A model generated the notes under the pieces. That model was not told the DNA's origin and made no database searches. It saw only the letters and a list, made by a program, of their open reading frames with translations. This document shows positions 15,542 through 24,346 of a stretch of DNA of 41,049 bases, piece by piece. Positions within the stretch are counted from its first letter, which is position 1. The number at the start of each line of letters is the position of its first letter. The translations under genes were made by a program, and so were the position numbers. The DNA lies in the NCBI GenBank assembly GCA_025354645.1, contig JANXML010000273.1, positions 1-41,049 of the forward strand, in the 5' to 3' direction. This DNA comes from Arcicella sp. GTDB lineage: Bacteria; Bacteroidota; Bacteroidia; Cytophagales; Spirosomataceae.

Positions 15542-16123
15542 GTGAAAAAAACTTACGCCTACTTTTTTATTTTGTCAATTCTTGCGTTTGCTCAGATTTC
15601 TTGCCAAGACAAAAAACAAACCACAGAATCTGATGTGACAATCACCACCGATTCGACTTCTAAGATAAATACGCTCGAAAATTATAGTCCAACTTTTAGA
15701 GCTATCCTCAAAACGGATGCAGGGATGGTTCGTGGACTAAGTATTGGCGATGAGATGAATGTCATTGTAGAATCCGCTCCATTATCTGAAAGTCAGCCTA
15801 ATAACGGAAAAAGTTATACTGAATATTTTGATGATACTGATTTGAATTTTGCTGATATTCTTTACGTAAATGACTCCGATAATAAAATCAGTGCTATTTC
15901 AGTAGATATTTTTATTGAAAAGCAAATGGCTGTTGATAGTCTAATGGGTGAATTTAAAGGATATTTTGATAAGAAATACGGTAAAGGCAAAGGAATTTCT
16001 AAAATGACTGTTTGGAAATTGGCAGGAGTAAATAATGAGTTGATGCTTCAAGATGTAAGCACTGCAAAAGACCCTGGGTTGAAGATTATTTTTGCGAAGA
16101 GCGGAGATAAACTTTTGCAATAA
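15542..16123 (+). CDS. Lipoprotein of unknown function, GTG start
   Basis: Product of 193 residues. The start is GTG at 15542: an in-frame TAA ends two codons earlier (15536-15538), and a lipoprotein signal begins at once (MKKTYAYFFILSILAFAQISC, Cys21). The mature part is acidic and Thr/Ser-rich at first, then a mixed alpha/beta domain with FADILYVNDSDNKISAISVD (about 100-120) and a central charged helix including KYGKGKGI. I do not recognise a family. It stands alone between a promoter with a long leader and a strong terminator. Confidence 0.85.
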   Translation: MKKTYAYFFILSILAFAQISCQDKKQTTESDVTITTDSTSKINTLENYSPTFRAILKTDAGMVRGLSIGDEMNVIVESAPLSESQPNNGKSYTEYFDDTDLNFADILYVNDSDNKISAISVDIFIEKQMAVDSLMGEFKGYFDKKYGKGKGISKMTVWKLAGVNNELMLQDVSTAKDPGLKIIFAKSGDKLLQ

Positions 16124-16142
16124 TTTTATTGGAATCCTATTG

Positions 16143-16189
16143 AACCCCACGCCCAATGCTTGAAATAAAGTTCTGGGCGTGGGGTTTTT
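16143..16189 (+). terminator. Terminator after the lipoprotein gene
   Basis: AACCCCACGCCCA (16143-16155) pairs perfectly with TGGGCGTGGGGTT (16174-16186), followed by T-run; a very GC-rich stem for this genome. Confidence 0.95.
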
Positions 16190-16216
16190 AATTATATAAG
16201 TATTTGGAATAAATTA

Positions 16217-16283
16217 ATTCATGGCATGACTTAACTCGTAAGTCATTGATAACGAATAAACTATACTAAATCATGCTATGAAT
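16217..16283 (+). promoter_or_regulatory. Two overlapping, mutually exclusive hairpins before NAMPT
   Basis: ATTCATGGCATGA (16217-16229) can pair with TCATGCTATGAAT (16271-16283), 12 of 13 plus a G-U. Nested and overlapping, ATGACTTA (16226-16233) pairs perfectly with TAAGTCAT (16239-16246) around a 5-nt loop. The shared ATGA makes the two partly exclusive. The structure ends 43 nt before the NAMPT ATG. It resembles an attenuator or switching leader, but a DNA operator is equally possible. Confidence 0.45.
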
Positions 16284-16326
16284 ATTCTATTAATTAATTT
16301 TATCCTAACGCTTAAACATTAAAACC

Positions 16327-17700
16327 ATGCAACCAAATATTATGCTTTTGACCGATAGCTACAAGCTCAGTCATTATAAACAATATCCTGCGGGAACGAG
16401 TCAAATATATAGTTATTTTGAAAGCCGTGGAGGAGAATTTGAGAGCGTAACTTTCTTTGGTTTGCAGTATTTATTGAAAGAATATTTGGAAGGGAAAGTA
16501 GTAAGCCAAGCGAAAATTGACCGTGCCGCCAAAATGTATGCCGCCCATTTCGGGACTGATAAACTATTTAACAAAGAAGGCTGGGAATATATATTACACA
16601 ACCACAATGGATACCTTCCCATCCGCATAAAGGCGGTGCCAGAGGGGATGGTTATCCCTACGCATAACGTGATGTTGACCATTGAAAATACAGACCCAAA
16701 TTGTTTTTGGTTAACTAATTTCTTGGAAACTCTACTACTACAATTGTGGTATCCTTGTACTGTTGCAACGATTAGTAGAGAAGTTAAGGTTATGATTACT
16801 AAATACTTAGAAGAAACTGGTGACCCATTAACCATTGATTTCAAACTCCATGATTTTGGATTTAGGGGTGTAAGTAGCGTTGAAAGTGCTGGCATTGGTG
16901 GGGCGGCTCATTTGGTTAATTTTATGGGTACGGACACGGTTGCAGCTTTGAGTTTTATTCAAGAATATTACAATACTGATGGTATGTTTGGGTTCAGTAT
17001 TCCTGCCGCAGAACATAGTACAATTACGAGTTGGGGCAGAGAAAATGAGGTACAAGCCTATCGAAATATGCTAACGCAATATCCCGAGGGATTGGTGGCG
17101 GTGGTGAGTGATAGTTACGATATTTATAATGCCTGTGAACATCTTTGGGGCGAAGTATTGAAAGAAGAGATTTTAGGTAGAAATGGAACTTTGGTAGTTC
17201 GTCCAGACAGTGGCGAACCGAAAGATGTTGTGTTGAAATGTACGGAGATTTTGGGCGTAAAAATTGGCTTTACCGTTAATGAAAAAGGCTATAAAGTTCT
17301 GAACCCAAAAATAAGAATAATCCAAGGCGATGGCGTGAATTATGAGAGCATTGGCGAGATTTTGGAACACCTCAAAAAGCACGGTTGGAGTGCTGATAAT
17401 GTTGGTTTTGGCATGGGTGGAGCATTACTTCAAAAAGTACACCGAGATACCCAAAAATTTGCCTTCAAATGTAGTTGTGCAACCATTAACGGCATGGACC
17501 GAGACGTGTATAAAGACCCCGTTACTGACCATGATAAAAAGAGTAAAAAAGGACGTTTGAAGTTGGTAAAAGAGGATGGAAAATATTTGACAAAAGCCTT
17601 GCATGAAGACGGAGAAGATATTTTGCGGACGGTTTTTGAGAATGGATTGATTTTGGAAGAGATTGATTTTGAAGGGATTAAGGAGAATGCAAATAGTTGA
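16327..17700 (+). CDS. nadV: Nicotinamide phosphoribosyltransferase (NAMPT)
   Basis: Product of 457 residues, close in length to animal NAMPT (491). Recognisable blocks: LTDSYKLSHYKQYP (8-21), HDFGFRGVSSVESAGIGGAAH (175-195), GTDTVAAL (201-208), PAAEHSTITSWGREN (226-240) and VVRPDSGEPKD (290-300). Asp203 corresponds to human Asp219, which selects nicotinamide over nicotinate. His230 corresponds to catalytic His247; Arg292 and Asp294 match the ribose/phosphate-binding residues. The enzyme makes NMN from nicotinamide and PRPP in the cytoplasm, the rate-limiting step of this NAD salvage route. It is monocistronic, with a structured upstream region. Confidence 0.94.
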   Translation: MQPNIMLLTDSYKLSHYKQYPAGTSQIYSYFESRGGEFESVTFFGLQYLLKEYLEGKVVSQAKIDRAAKMYAAHFGTDKLFNKEGWEYILHNHNGYLPIRIKAVPEGMVIPTHNVMLTIENTDPNCFWLTNFLETLLLQLWYPCTVATISREVKVMITKYLEETGDPLTIDFKLHDFGFRGVSSVESAGIGGAAHLVNFMGTDTVAALSFIQEYYNTDGMFGFSIPAAEHSTITSWGRENEVQAYRNMLTQYPEGLVAVVSDSYDIYNACEHLWGEVLKEEILGRNGTLVVRPDSGEPKDVVLKCTEILGVKIGFTVNEKGYKVLNPKIRIIQGDGVNYESIGEILEHLKKHGWSADNVGFGMGGALLQKVHRDTQKFAFKCSCATINGMDRDVYKDPVTDHDKKSKKGRLKLVKEDGKYLTKALHEDGEDILRTVFENGLILEEIDFEGIKENANS

Positions 17701-18030
17701 TGTTCAATGGATTGAAATCTATAAATAACTCACACCAGTATATTCCACTCGACAATACAATAAAAAAATCAGAAAATTTGGCTTCTACTCATTTAAACCC
17801 CAAATGGTCGAGTAATTTATACTACTTGTCTATGCTAATTTTTTGATTCATTTTAAAGTATTTGTTTTGTAACGGAATCCTAATTTTCTAAACGATTAGG
17901 GGTTTATCATCAAACAAAATAGTTTAATATCATGGAAAATATACTCAAATTTCAATACCGTAGGATTAGTACAAAATTTCTACAAAATCTCTTGGTAACT
18001 TTGTTCCACATACTTCAAAACATACGTGAA
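17701..18030. other. Intergenic region, 330 bp
   Basis: Contains an imperfect dyad (17737-17753 with 17807-17823, 13 of 17 positions, including ACTCGAC/GTCGAGT) with no T-run, and the -7 box of the receptor gene at 17996. An in-frame extension of the receptor from 17932 exists but lies mostly upstream of that box. No other gene is supported. Confidence 0.6.
17996..18003 (+). promoter_or_regulatory. -7 promoter box of the outer-membrane receptor gene
   Basis: TAACTTTG is a perfect TAnnTTTG match 27 bases before ATG 18031, where the signal peptide starts. It argues against the ATG at 17932. Confidence 0.6.
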
Positions 18031-20466
18031 ATGCTCAAAAATCTATTTTTTATTTTCATTTTATCATTAAATGTTGCCATTGCTCAAAACCCAAAATCTG
18101 GGCAAGTTTCTGGCAAAATTATGGATGCTTCCAATAATGAAGTTTTGCCGTTTGCTACCATCGGTTTTTTCCAAACCAAAGATACCAAAGATTCGCTCGT
18201 GGGTGGCATGACTGTGCCTATCACAGGAGAATTTTTGTTTACTAATTTGCCCCTCGGAAAATTAACCGCCAAGATTTCATTTGTGGGTTATCAGTCTATT
18301 AGTCAGGTAGTTGAGGTAGGAGAGGAGGCAATTGATTTAAAAGTTATTCGATTAATGCCCGATTCAAAATTGTTGCAAGAAGTTCAAGTAAAGGGCGAAA
18401 AAGATCAAGTTTCTTTGGGAATGGATAAGCGAGTTTTCAACGTTGCCAAGAGTCTAACGTCTATTGGTGGAACGGCGGAATCACTCTTACGAACTGTGCC
18501 TTCCGTGTATGTGGATGAAAGTGGGAATGCGAGTTTACGCAACATGGCAACCACCATTTATGTCAACGGAAAGCCTACGCAACTGACCCTCGCCCAGATT
18601 CCTGCCAATCAAATTGAGTCGGTGGAGGTGATTTCAAACCCTTCTGCTCGTTATGATGCCTCCACTTCGGGCGGTATTGTAAACTTGGTTTTAAAGAAAA
18701 ATCGGGCAACGGGTTTTAATGGTTCTGTGAGTGCAGGAGTCGGTAATAATTCACGTTATGATGGTTCCTTAAACTTAGATTATCACGATGGAAAATGGAA
18801 TTTCACGGGTTTATATAACCTAAATTCAACCCAAAATCCCTTAAATGGTTACGTAAATAGAACTAACTTTTTGAATGGTTCGCCTACCAGTTATTTCAAC
18901 CAAAATACGGATATTACCTTAGATAACGCCTTTCAAAATGGACGAATTGTGGTGGATTATGCCGCCAATAAATATAATACTTTTTCATTGGCAGGAACGG
19001 TTGTGGGTGGAGCTTTTAATCAAATTTCTAATCAACAATACGAATATAGAAATGCCCAACAAGCCATTACGAGCTTTGGAAGTCGAACCACCATTCCCGA
19101 AAATTCGTACACAAATATTGGTTTGGAATTCGATTGGAAAAAAACTTTTGCCAGAAAAGGGCGTGAATTGAGTTTCGTTTCTTCTTATACCCGCAACAAA
19201 GTTTCCAACGCTGCGGATTGGCTAACCACCGCAAAAAATGCCGATGGAAGCAATCAACCCACATATCCAGAAACGGACAGGATTACGGGTCGTCAAATTG
19301 GCTCGCAATATTTGGCACAATTGGATTATGTTCATCCAAAGAATGATTCTACTAAATTTGAAATGGGTTTGCGGAGTTATACTTTTGGAAGAGATATTCA
19401 GTATTTTTTCAATCAACAAAACAACGATACAAAAGTCTTCACATTATTGCCTAATTATTCGCAAGATGCAGATATTTTAGAGACGGTGAATGCTCTGTAT
19501 TTTCTCTATAATCGTCGTTTGAAACACAATATTACAATGGAAGCGGGATTGAGGGTTGAACAATCTTTCCTTCATGGAACATCAAGATTTGACGGTTCAA
19601 CTTTTGGGTATGATTATCCAAAAACAGGTGGTGACGGTTGGTTTCAAGCATTTTTTCCTTCCTTTTCTGTGAATAAGAAATTAGGAGAAGAATCTGAACT
19701 CGGTTTTAGTGCAAGCAGAAAAGTGGGCAGACCAGGTTTTAGACAATTATTTATCGGAATTCAGTCGAACGACCGACAAAATATTACCATCGGAAATCCA
19801 AAAATTCAACCCGAATTTATTAATACTGCGGAGTTGAATTATAGTCAAAATATTGGTCATTTGAGTTGGTTGGCTTCGGCTTATTATATTTACGAAGACC
19901 ATACAATTAAACCTTTTACACAACCATCCGCCACTGACCCTTCGATTTTAGTAACGTCTTTTATCAATGCCAAAGCGGATATTCAGTATGGAATGGATAA
20001 TACCTTTAAATATACCGCTGGACCGTTTTCTGCCACTGCCAATATCAACGTTTTTGACTTCATTGTTCAAACGGAAACCATTACGAATGAGGCGGTTGTG
20101 TATCGGGCAAAGCTCAATTTATCGTATCGTTTTCCTGCGAATATTTCAGCTAATATTAATCTAAATCGTGATAGTAAATCCCCAAGTTTACAAGGGTATA
20201 GATTGGCAATTCAGGCGGCAGATTTTGCCATTAGGAAGTCATTTATGGGTAATCGGGCAAGTTTGGTCTTCACGGTAAATGACATTTTTAATTCTCGAAA
20301 ACAAGTCTCAACCATTGAACAAGCCAATATTTATCAAGAAAGCATGAATCGTCGTGAGGTACGTTTTTATAAATTAACGTTACAACTACCGATTGGAAAA
20401 GCCAATACCACTTTCCGCAAGAAAGAACGTAAAATGGACAAATCGGACATTGATTTTGGGAATTAA
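18031..20466 (+). CDS. SusC/TonB-receptor-like outer membrane barrel protein
   Basis: Product of 811 residues from ATG 18031, which opens the signal peptide MLKNLFFIFILSLNVAIAQ. A carboxypeptidase-regulatory-like beta domain spans about 22-110 (GQVSGKIMDASNNEVLPFAT). A plug-like domain spans about 140-225 (TAESLLRTVPSVYVD, SVEVISNPSARYDA, GGIVNLVLKK). The remainder is an outer-membrane beta-barrel of the OMP_b-brl_3 type. Family members import siderophores, metals or oligomers with TonB energy or act as receptors. I see no SusD partner nearby. An ECF sigma pair follows 219 bp downstream, but a terminator stands between. The cargo is unknown. Confidence 0.88.
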   Translation: MLKNLFFIFILSLNVAIAQNPKSGQVSGKIMDASNNEVLPFATIGFFQTKDTKDSLVGGMTVPITGEFLFTNLPLGKLTAKISFVGYQSISQVVEVGEEAIDLKVIRLMPDSKLLQEVQVKGEKDQVSLGMDKRVFNVAKSLTSIGGTAESLLRTVPSVYVDESGNASLRNMATTIYVNGKPTQLTLAQIPANQIESVEVISNPSARYDASTSGGIVNLVLKKNRATGFNGSVSAGVGNNSRYDGSLNLDYHDGKWNFTGLYNLNSTQNPLNGYVNRTNFLNGSPTSYFNQNTDITLDNAFQNGRIVVDYAANKYNTFSLAGTVVGGAFNQISNQQYEYRNAQQAITSFGSRTTIPENSYTNIGLEFDWKKTFARKGRELSFVSSYTRNKVSNAADWLTTAKNADGSNQPTYPETDRITGRQIGSQYLAQLDYVHPKNDSTKFEMGLRSYTFGRDIQYFFNQQNNDTKVFTLLPNYSQDADILETVNALYFLYNRRLKHNITMEAGLRVEQSFLHGTSRFDGSTFGYDYPKTGGDGWFQAFFPSFSVNKKLGEESELGFSASRKVGRPGFRQLFIGIQSNDRQNITIGNPKIQPEFINTAELNYSQNIGHLSWLASAYYIYEDHTIKPFTQPSATDPSILVTSFINAKADIQYGMDNTFKYTAGPFSATANINVFDFIVQTETITNEAVVYRAKLNLSYRFPANISANINLNRDSKSPSLQGYRLAIQAADFAIRKSFMGNRASLVFTVNDIFNSRKQVSTIEQANIYQESMNRREVRFYKLTLQLPIGKANTTFRKKERKMDKSDIDFGN

Positions 20467-20518
20467 TGAGGTGAAATTTCGATTAATTTCATGAATAGTA
20501 TGCAATAATGGTTAAATC

Positions 20519-20553
20519 AAAAAGACGGTGAGACAAATTCTTGCCGTCTTTTT
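20519..20553 (+). terminator. Terminator after the receptor gene
   Basis: AAAAAGACGGTGAG (about 20519-20532) pairs with CTTGCCGTCTTTTT (20540-20553), 12 of 14, ending in a T-run. Confidence 0.85.
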
Positions 20554-20684
20554 AGTTTGTTTCGTAACCCAATGAAAAACCAAGATTAAATCACGCAAAA
20601 ATCTATTCTGAAATAACAAAAATCCTCTATATTTACGCTAACACCGCTAAATATTCTCTAATCTAAAATTAATCTCTTGATAGA

Positions 20685-21272
20685 ATGAATCTTTTTAGTC
20701 GTAATACTTTATCTGATGAAGTTATTCTGAATGGAATTATTAGTGATGGAATTCTCCAAAGAACCACCGAGAATAGACTTTACGAACATTTTTTTTACTT
20801 CATTAAGGATGCAACTTGCAAACATAAAATATTGGAAGATGAGGCTGCCAGTTTATACACTGATACTATTTTGGCATTTATCGAAAACGTCAAAAGCAAG
20901 CGTTTCGAGGGGAAATCTTCACTAAAAACGTATCTATATCAAATTTTTTCTAACAAATGTGTTGACTTCATTCGCAAAAATGCGACTAACAAAATGAGCG
21001 TCCATGAAACTCAACCCATGCAAGATTGGGTTTTGGCGATGCCTGACGATGCAAAAAATATCTTACAAAAACTTATTTCAGATAATGAAATTATTGTTCT
21101 GAAAGAAAAAATTAAACTTTTGGGAGATAAATGTCAGCAGATGTTAATGGCTTGGGGTGAAGGGTTCTCGGACAGTAAAATTGCCGAAGAATTAGGCTAT
21201 CAGACATCAAATGTGGCGAAAGTAAGTCGTTTACGATGTCTGGATAAATTGAAAGAGTTTTATAAAAAATGA
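20685..21272 (+). CDS. ECF-type RNA polymerase sigma factor
   Basis: Product of 195 residues. Region 2 spans about 30-100: YEHFFYFIKD, then GKSSLKTYLYQIFSNKCVDFIRK, the -10-reading helix. Region 4 spans about 140-192: KCQQMLMAWGEGFSDSKIAEEL then SNVAKVSRLRCLDKLKEF, a helix-turn-helix for the -35 element. The loose MLMAWGEGFSDSKIAEELGY form is common in Bacteroidota ECF factors. A membrane TPR protein gene begins 28 bp downstream, so the pair probably forms a sigma/regulator unit. The promoter may be TATATTTA near 20629 (one mismatch). Confidence 0.9.
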   Translation: MNLFSRNTLSDEVILNGIISDGILQRTTENRLYEHFFYFIKDATCKHKILEDEAASLYTDTILAFIENVKSKRFEGKSSLKTYLYQIFSNKCVDFIRKNATNKMSVHETQPMQDWVLAMPDDAKNILQKLISDNEIIVLKEKIKLLGDKCQQMLMAWGEGFSDSKIAEELGYQTSNVAKVSRLRCLDKLKEFYKK

Positions 21273-21300
21273 AATACCAACCACATAAATAAGTACGAAT

Positions 21301-22023
21301 ATGTTAGAGCAAATTGAAAAATATCTAAACCAAGAAACCAGCCTTTCAGAACGACAAGGCTTTGAAAATCAGCTCCTTACAAACAAAGAGTTAGCGAAAG
21401 AATTTGCGTTTTATATGCAAGCAAAAGTAGCAAATCAAGAAATTGGGAAGGAGAAAAGAAAGGCTGAATTTGAAGAATTGCGGAAAGAAATATCCAATCG
21501 TTCAGCTGGAAAAATTAAACCAATGATTTGGATTTCTGGAATTGCCGCTTCAATTATTTTGGCTCTGGGATTTTGGTGGTTTTTAACTTTAAATTCACCT
21601 AAAACCGATACCCTTGCCGATACATACATACAAGAACATTTTGAGAATTTACCCGTGAAAATGGACGGAAATACGGATAGCTTGCAGATAGGTTTGCGAC
21701 TTTTCAATGAACAAAAATTATCAGAAGCTCAAACGATTTTTGAGGATATTTTACAGAGAAAAAATAGTGATAGTGAAGCCATAAAATATGCTGGAATCAC
21801 GGCACTACGTTTGAAGAAATACGATAAAGCAATTGGTTATTTTCAATCACTTTCACGCCAAAAGAATTTATATTCAAATCCAGGAAAATTTTATCAGGCT
21901 TTGACTTTGATAAAACAACATTCTGCCAATAAAAAAGAAGTAAAATTTTTGCTTAAAGCGGTGATTGACAATAACTTAGAAGGAAATTCGGAGGCACGAA
22001 AACTGATAATTAGTTATCAGTAA
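21301..22023 (+). CDS. Membrane-anchored TPR protein, probable regulator of the ECF sigma
   Basis: Product of 240 residues. A short cytoplasmic anti-sigma-like N-terminus (1-72: LNQETSLSERQGFENQL, NKELAKEFAFYMQA) precedes one transmembrane helix (75-96). The periplasmic part carries TPR-like helices (120-225: IGLRLFNEQKLSEAQTIFED, GITALRLKKYDKAIGYFQ). I see no HxxxCxxC zinc anti-sigma motif. Gene order right after an ECF sigma suggests it binds or senses for that sigma; this is inference. The last codons (KLIISYQ and stop) lie within GATAACT-like repeat sequence, so a repeat has shaped the C-terminus. Confidence 0.82.
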   Translation: MLEQIEKYLNQETSLSERQGFENQLLTNKELAKEFAFYMQAKVANQEIGKEKRKAEFEELRKEISNRSAGKIKPMIWISGIAASIILALGFWWFLTLNSPKTDTLADTYIQEHFENLPVKMDGNTDSLQIGLRLFNEQKLSEAQTIFEDILQRKNSDSEAIKYAGITALRLKKYDKAIGYFQSLSRQKNLYSNPGKFYQALTLIKQHSANKKEVKFLLKAVIDNNLEGNSEARKLIISYQ

Positions 22024-22039
22024 GCAGTTATTAGTAAAT

Positions 22040-22084
22040 AAAAAATGTCGATTTAGAATTAATAATTCCATATCGACATTTTTT
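22040..22084. terminator. Bidirectional terminator
   Basis: AAAAAATGTCGAT (22040-22052) pairs perfectly with ATCGACATTTTTT (22072-22084). It serves the sigma operon and, on the other strand, the TIM-barrel gene ending at 22100. Confidence 0.9.
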
Positions 22085-22099
22085 GTAACCAGTAACTAA

Positions 22100-23032
22100 T
22101 TAAGATAAATCACTCCAACGATAAGCCTCAATTAGCTTCATTTCACCATCTTTCCCGTTAATAGAATTGCCGTGTTCCATGCCTAAAATGAATTCGCCAC
22201 GGTTGGTTGCTTTAGCTTTCTCATTGATGTGTTTGAAAAGATATTTATAATTTACTTCGCCCGAAGTAGGTTCATTTCGTCCTGGTTCATCGCCAATTTG
22301 GAAGTAAGCAATTTCGTCCCAAGCCCAATCCATGTGTTGTGTCATGCGTCCTTCGTTGCGTTGCATATGCCACATATCGAACAAAATCTTGCAAGCAGGA
22401 CTATTCACTGCCTTGCAAATCATATATGTTTGGTCGGAATGGCGGAGAAATAAATCTGGATTATCGGAAAGTGGTTCGAGAACCATTGTTAAATTATGCA
22501 GTTCAAAAATGGCAGACGCTTGTCGCAGAGATTCAATTACATTTGCCGTCTGAATTCCCATGGGTAAATCCCTTTGAAAATTACCAGGAACTACTGTCAT
22601 ATATTTGGCATTACATCGTTTTGCTACTTCAACGGCGGTTTTACAGGCAGATAAAAACTTGTCTCTCCATTCTTTATTGCCCGTTGTTAAGGTACTTTTT
22701 GGGGGCCAATTATCAAAACCTACTACAAAAACACCCATCGACATACCTAATTTTGCCATTGTTTCGCCAATTTTAGACTGCAATTCAGGCGTTTTTCCCA
22801 TCATACCATTGTCTTCCAAGGCTCTGAAACCCATTTCGTGCATGAATTTCAATTGGTCAATTTCGTCTTTTCCAGCGGAATTTTCAAACATCCCAAAATG
22901 AGGAGCATATTTAAGTTTAAAAGGCGTTTGTGGAGCATTAATTGCCTGATTTTCAGAACCTTTCACAAATGAAGGTATCGAAACTAAGCCTGCCGAGGCA
23001 ATGATGTTTTTAGTAAAATCTCTTCTTTCCAT
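22100..23032 (-). CDS. Secreted sugar isomerase/epimerase-like TIM barrel
   Basis: Product of 310 residues with a Tat-like leader (MERRDFTKNIIASAGLVSIP). It has the AP-endonuclease-2/xylose-isomerase-like barrel, closest in layout to hydroxypyruvate isomerase. The metal ligands are visible: Glu186 (VLEPLSD), Asp219 with His222 (FDMWH), Gln245 (FQIGD) and Glu286 (GMEHGNS). The IGDEPGRNEPTSGEVNY segment is typical of the Hyi group. Such exported Bacteroidota proteins are thought to act on sugars or inositols in the periplasm; substrate unknown. A -7 box lies about 50 bp upstream and the leader holds the dyad GTAATAAC/GTTATTAC (23045-23052, 23073-23080). Confidence 0.88.
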   Translation of the reverse strand: MERRDFTKNIIASAGLVSIPSFVKGSENQAINAPQTPFKLKYAPHFGMFENSAGKDEIDQLKFMHEMGFRALEDNGMMGKTPELQSKIGETMAKLGMSMGVFVVGFDNWPPKSTLTTGNKEWRDKFLSACKTAVEVAKRCNAKYMTVVPGNFQRDLPMGIQTANVIESLRQASAIFELHNLTMVLEPLSDNPDLFLRHSDQTYMICKAVNSPACKILFDMWHMQRNEGRMTQHMDWAWDEIAYFQIGDEPGRNEPTSGEVNYKYLFKHINEKAKATNRGEFILGMEHGNSINGKDGEMKLIEAYRWSDLS

Positions 23033-23081
23033 TGGGTTTATTTAGTAATAACTTCTTTCAATGACTTCCTTTGTTATTACC

Positions 23082-23089
23082 CAAATTTA
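23082..23089 (-). promoter_or_regulatory. -7 promoter box of the TIM-barrel gene
   Basis: On the minus strand TAAATTTG is a perfect TAnnTTTG match. The dyad GTAATAAC-N20-GTTATTAC sits just downstream, across the likely transcript start. Confidence 0.55.
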
Positions 23090-23128
23090 AAGAATAATTT
23101 TCAATTAAATGAAGAATTTATTTCCTTC

Positions 23129-24232
23129 TTAAATATTCCACCAAATCGAATCAGGGTAGTTTTTGTCTAAGACCACAGGTTCGCCAATCATGGGTGTTGC
23201 CATTTTTAGATTTTTGCCCTCAATATGCTGTTTCAAGCTAATGATTGGCTCGTTCCAATCATGAAAAGATAAGGCAAATTTTGCCCAATGCACTGGCATA
23301 AAAGCCTTTACGTTCAAATCTTGGGCAATTTGGGCGGTTTCCTCAGGAAGGCTGTGGATATAGTGCCAATCCAAATTATACTGTCCGTTTTCCAGTAACG
23401 CAAAATCAAAAGGACCGAATTTGTCACCAATTATTTTGAAATGCGTATCATAACCCGAGTCACCACCCAAAAAGATTTTATAGCCGTGAATATTCAAGAC
23501 AAAAGAAACCCATAAAGATTTGGCACGAGTAAAACTTCTACCCGAAAAATGCCTTGCGGGCGTTGCAGTAAGGGAAATATCGGACGAAATTTCGTGCGAT
23601 TCCATCCAGTCAAATTCAATGATATTTTCGGGTTTTATGCCCCAAAGTTCCAAATGTTCCCCCACGCCCAAAGCAGTATAAAACTTCTTTACTTTTGGAA
23701 TTAGTTTTGTAATGGTCTGATAATCAAGGTGATCGTAGTGGTCGTGGGAGAGAATGAGCATATAAATATCGGGCATATCATCCACACCATACGTATTTGT
23801 ACCTTCAAAGGCTTTCACCATAAACGACACGGGCGAGGCGTTGCCACTGAAAACAGGATCAACCAAGATATTAATGTTTTTTGATTTGATTAGGTACGAA
23901 GAATGCCCAAACCAAATGATAGTTGGAGTTTCGGCAGAAAGGTTTTTTAAATCAGTTTTAACGGAAGGAAGCGTTACTTGAGGTTCAACGTTTTTCGATT
24001 TAAAAATAAAATTTTTCAACATTTTAACCATCGAAGCATCTTTGGAAGTTACTTCCGTTGGCGATAAATTTTGAAAAATACCATTTCGATAATTGGGTGA
24101 TTTCAAGATTCGAGTTAAACGATTATTGGTTGGATGTTGTCCAAAAAGTTTTTGCCTTAAAAAAAAATACGAGCCGCCGCCGAGTGCAACAATTGAGGTT
24201 AAGAGGAGTTTTAACATGGTTCTGCGTTTCAT
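23129..24232 (-). CDS. MBL-fold metal-dependent hydrolase (UlaG/NAPE-PLD-like)
   Basis: Product of 367 residues. An N-terminal anchor or signal (residues 6-26) is followed by a metallo-beta-lactamase fold. Zinc ligands: His163, His165, Asp167 and His168 in SHDHYDHLD, His228 in ARHFSGR, Asp258 in GGDSGYD and His315 in MPVHW. The GHSSYLI start and the ARHFSGRS and PVHWAKF segments match the NAPE-phospholipase D/UlaG subgroup, which includes phospholipases and lactonases. It probably faces the periplasm. A perfect 9-bp inverted repeat CAAACTGAC/GTCAGTTTG (24253-24261, 24317-24325) lies in the upstream gap. Confidence 0.9.
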   Translation of the reverse strand: MKRRTMLKLLLTSIVALGGGSYFFLRQKLFGQHPTNNRLTRILKSPNYRNGIFQNLSPTEVTSKDASMVKMLKNFIFKSKNVEPQVTLPSVKTDLKNLSAETPTIIWFGHSSYLIKSKNINILVDPVFSGNASPVSFMVKAFEGTNTYGVDDMPDIYMLILSHDHYDHLDYQTITKLIPKVKKFYTALGVGEHLELWGIKPENIIEFDWMESHEISSDISLTATPARHFSGRSFTRAKSLWVSFVLNIHGYKIFLGGDSGYDTHFKIIGDKFGPFDFALLENGQYNLDWHYIHSLPEETAQIAQDLNVKAFMPVHWAKFALSFHDWNEPIISLKQHIEGKNLKMATPMIGEPVVLDKNYPDSIWWNI

Positions 24233-24346
24233 TGGAAGATTTTATTTCTTTACAAACTGACTTGCTTGCTTATTTCGTTCGGCTTTGCTTAAAATTTGAT
24301 TTAAAAGTAAGTATCCGTCAGTTTGCTCGAAATACTTTCATTTCCA

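Noticed and set aside
17932-18030. N-terminal extension of the outer-membrane receptor
   Set aside because: It would place 33 residues before a standard signal peptide, and a perfect -7 box lies at 17996-18003.
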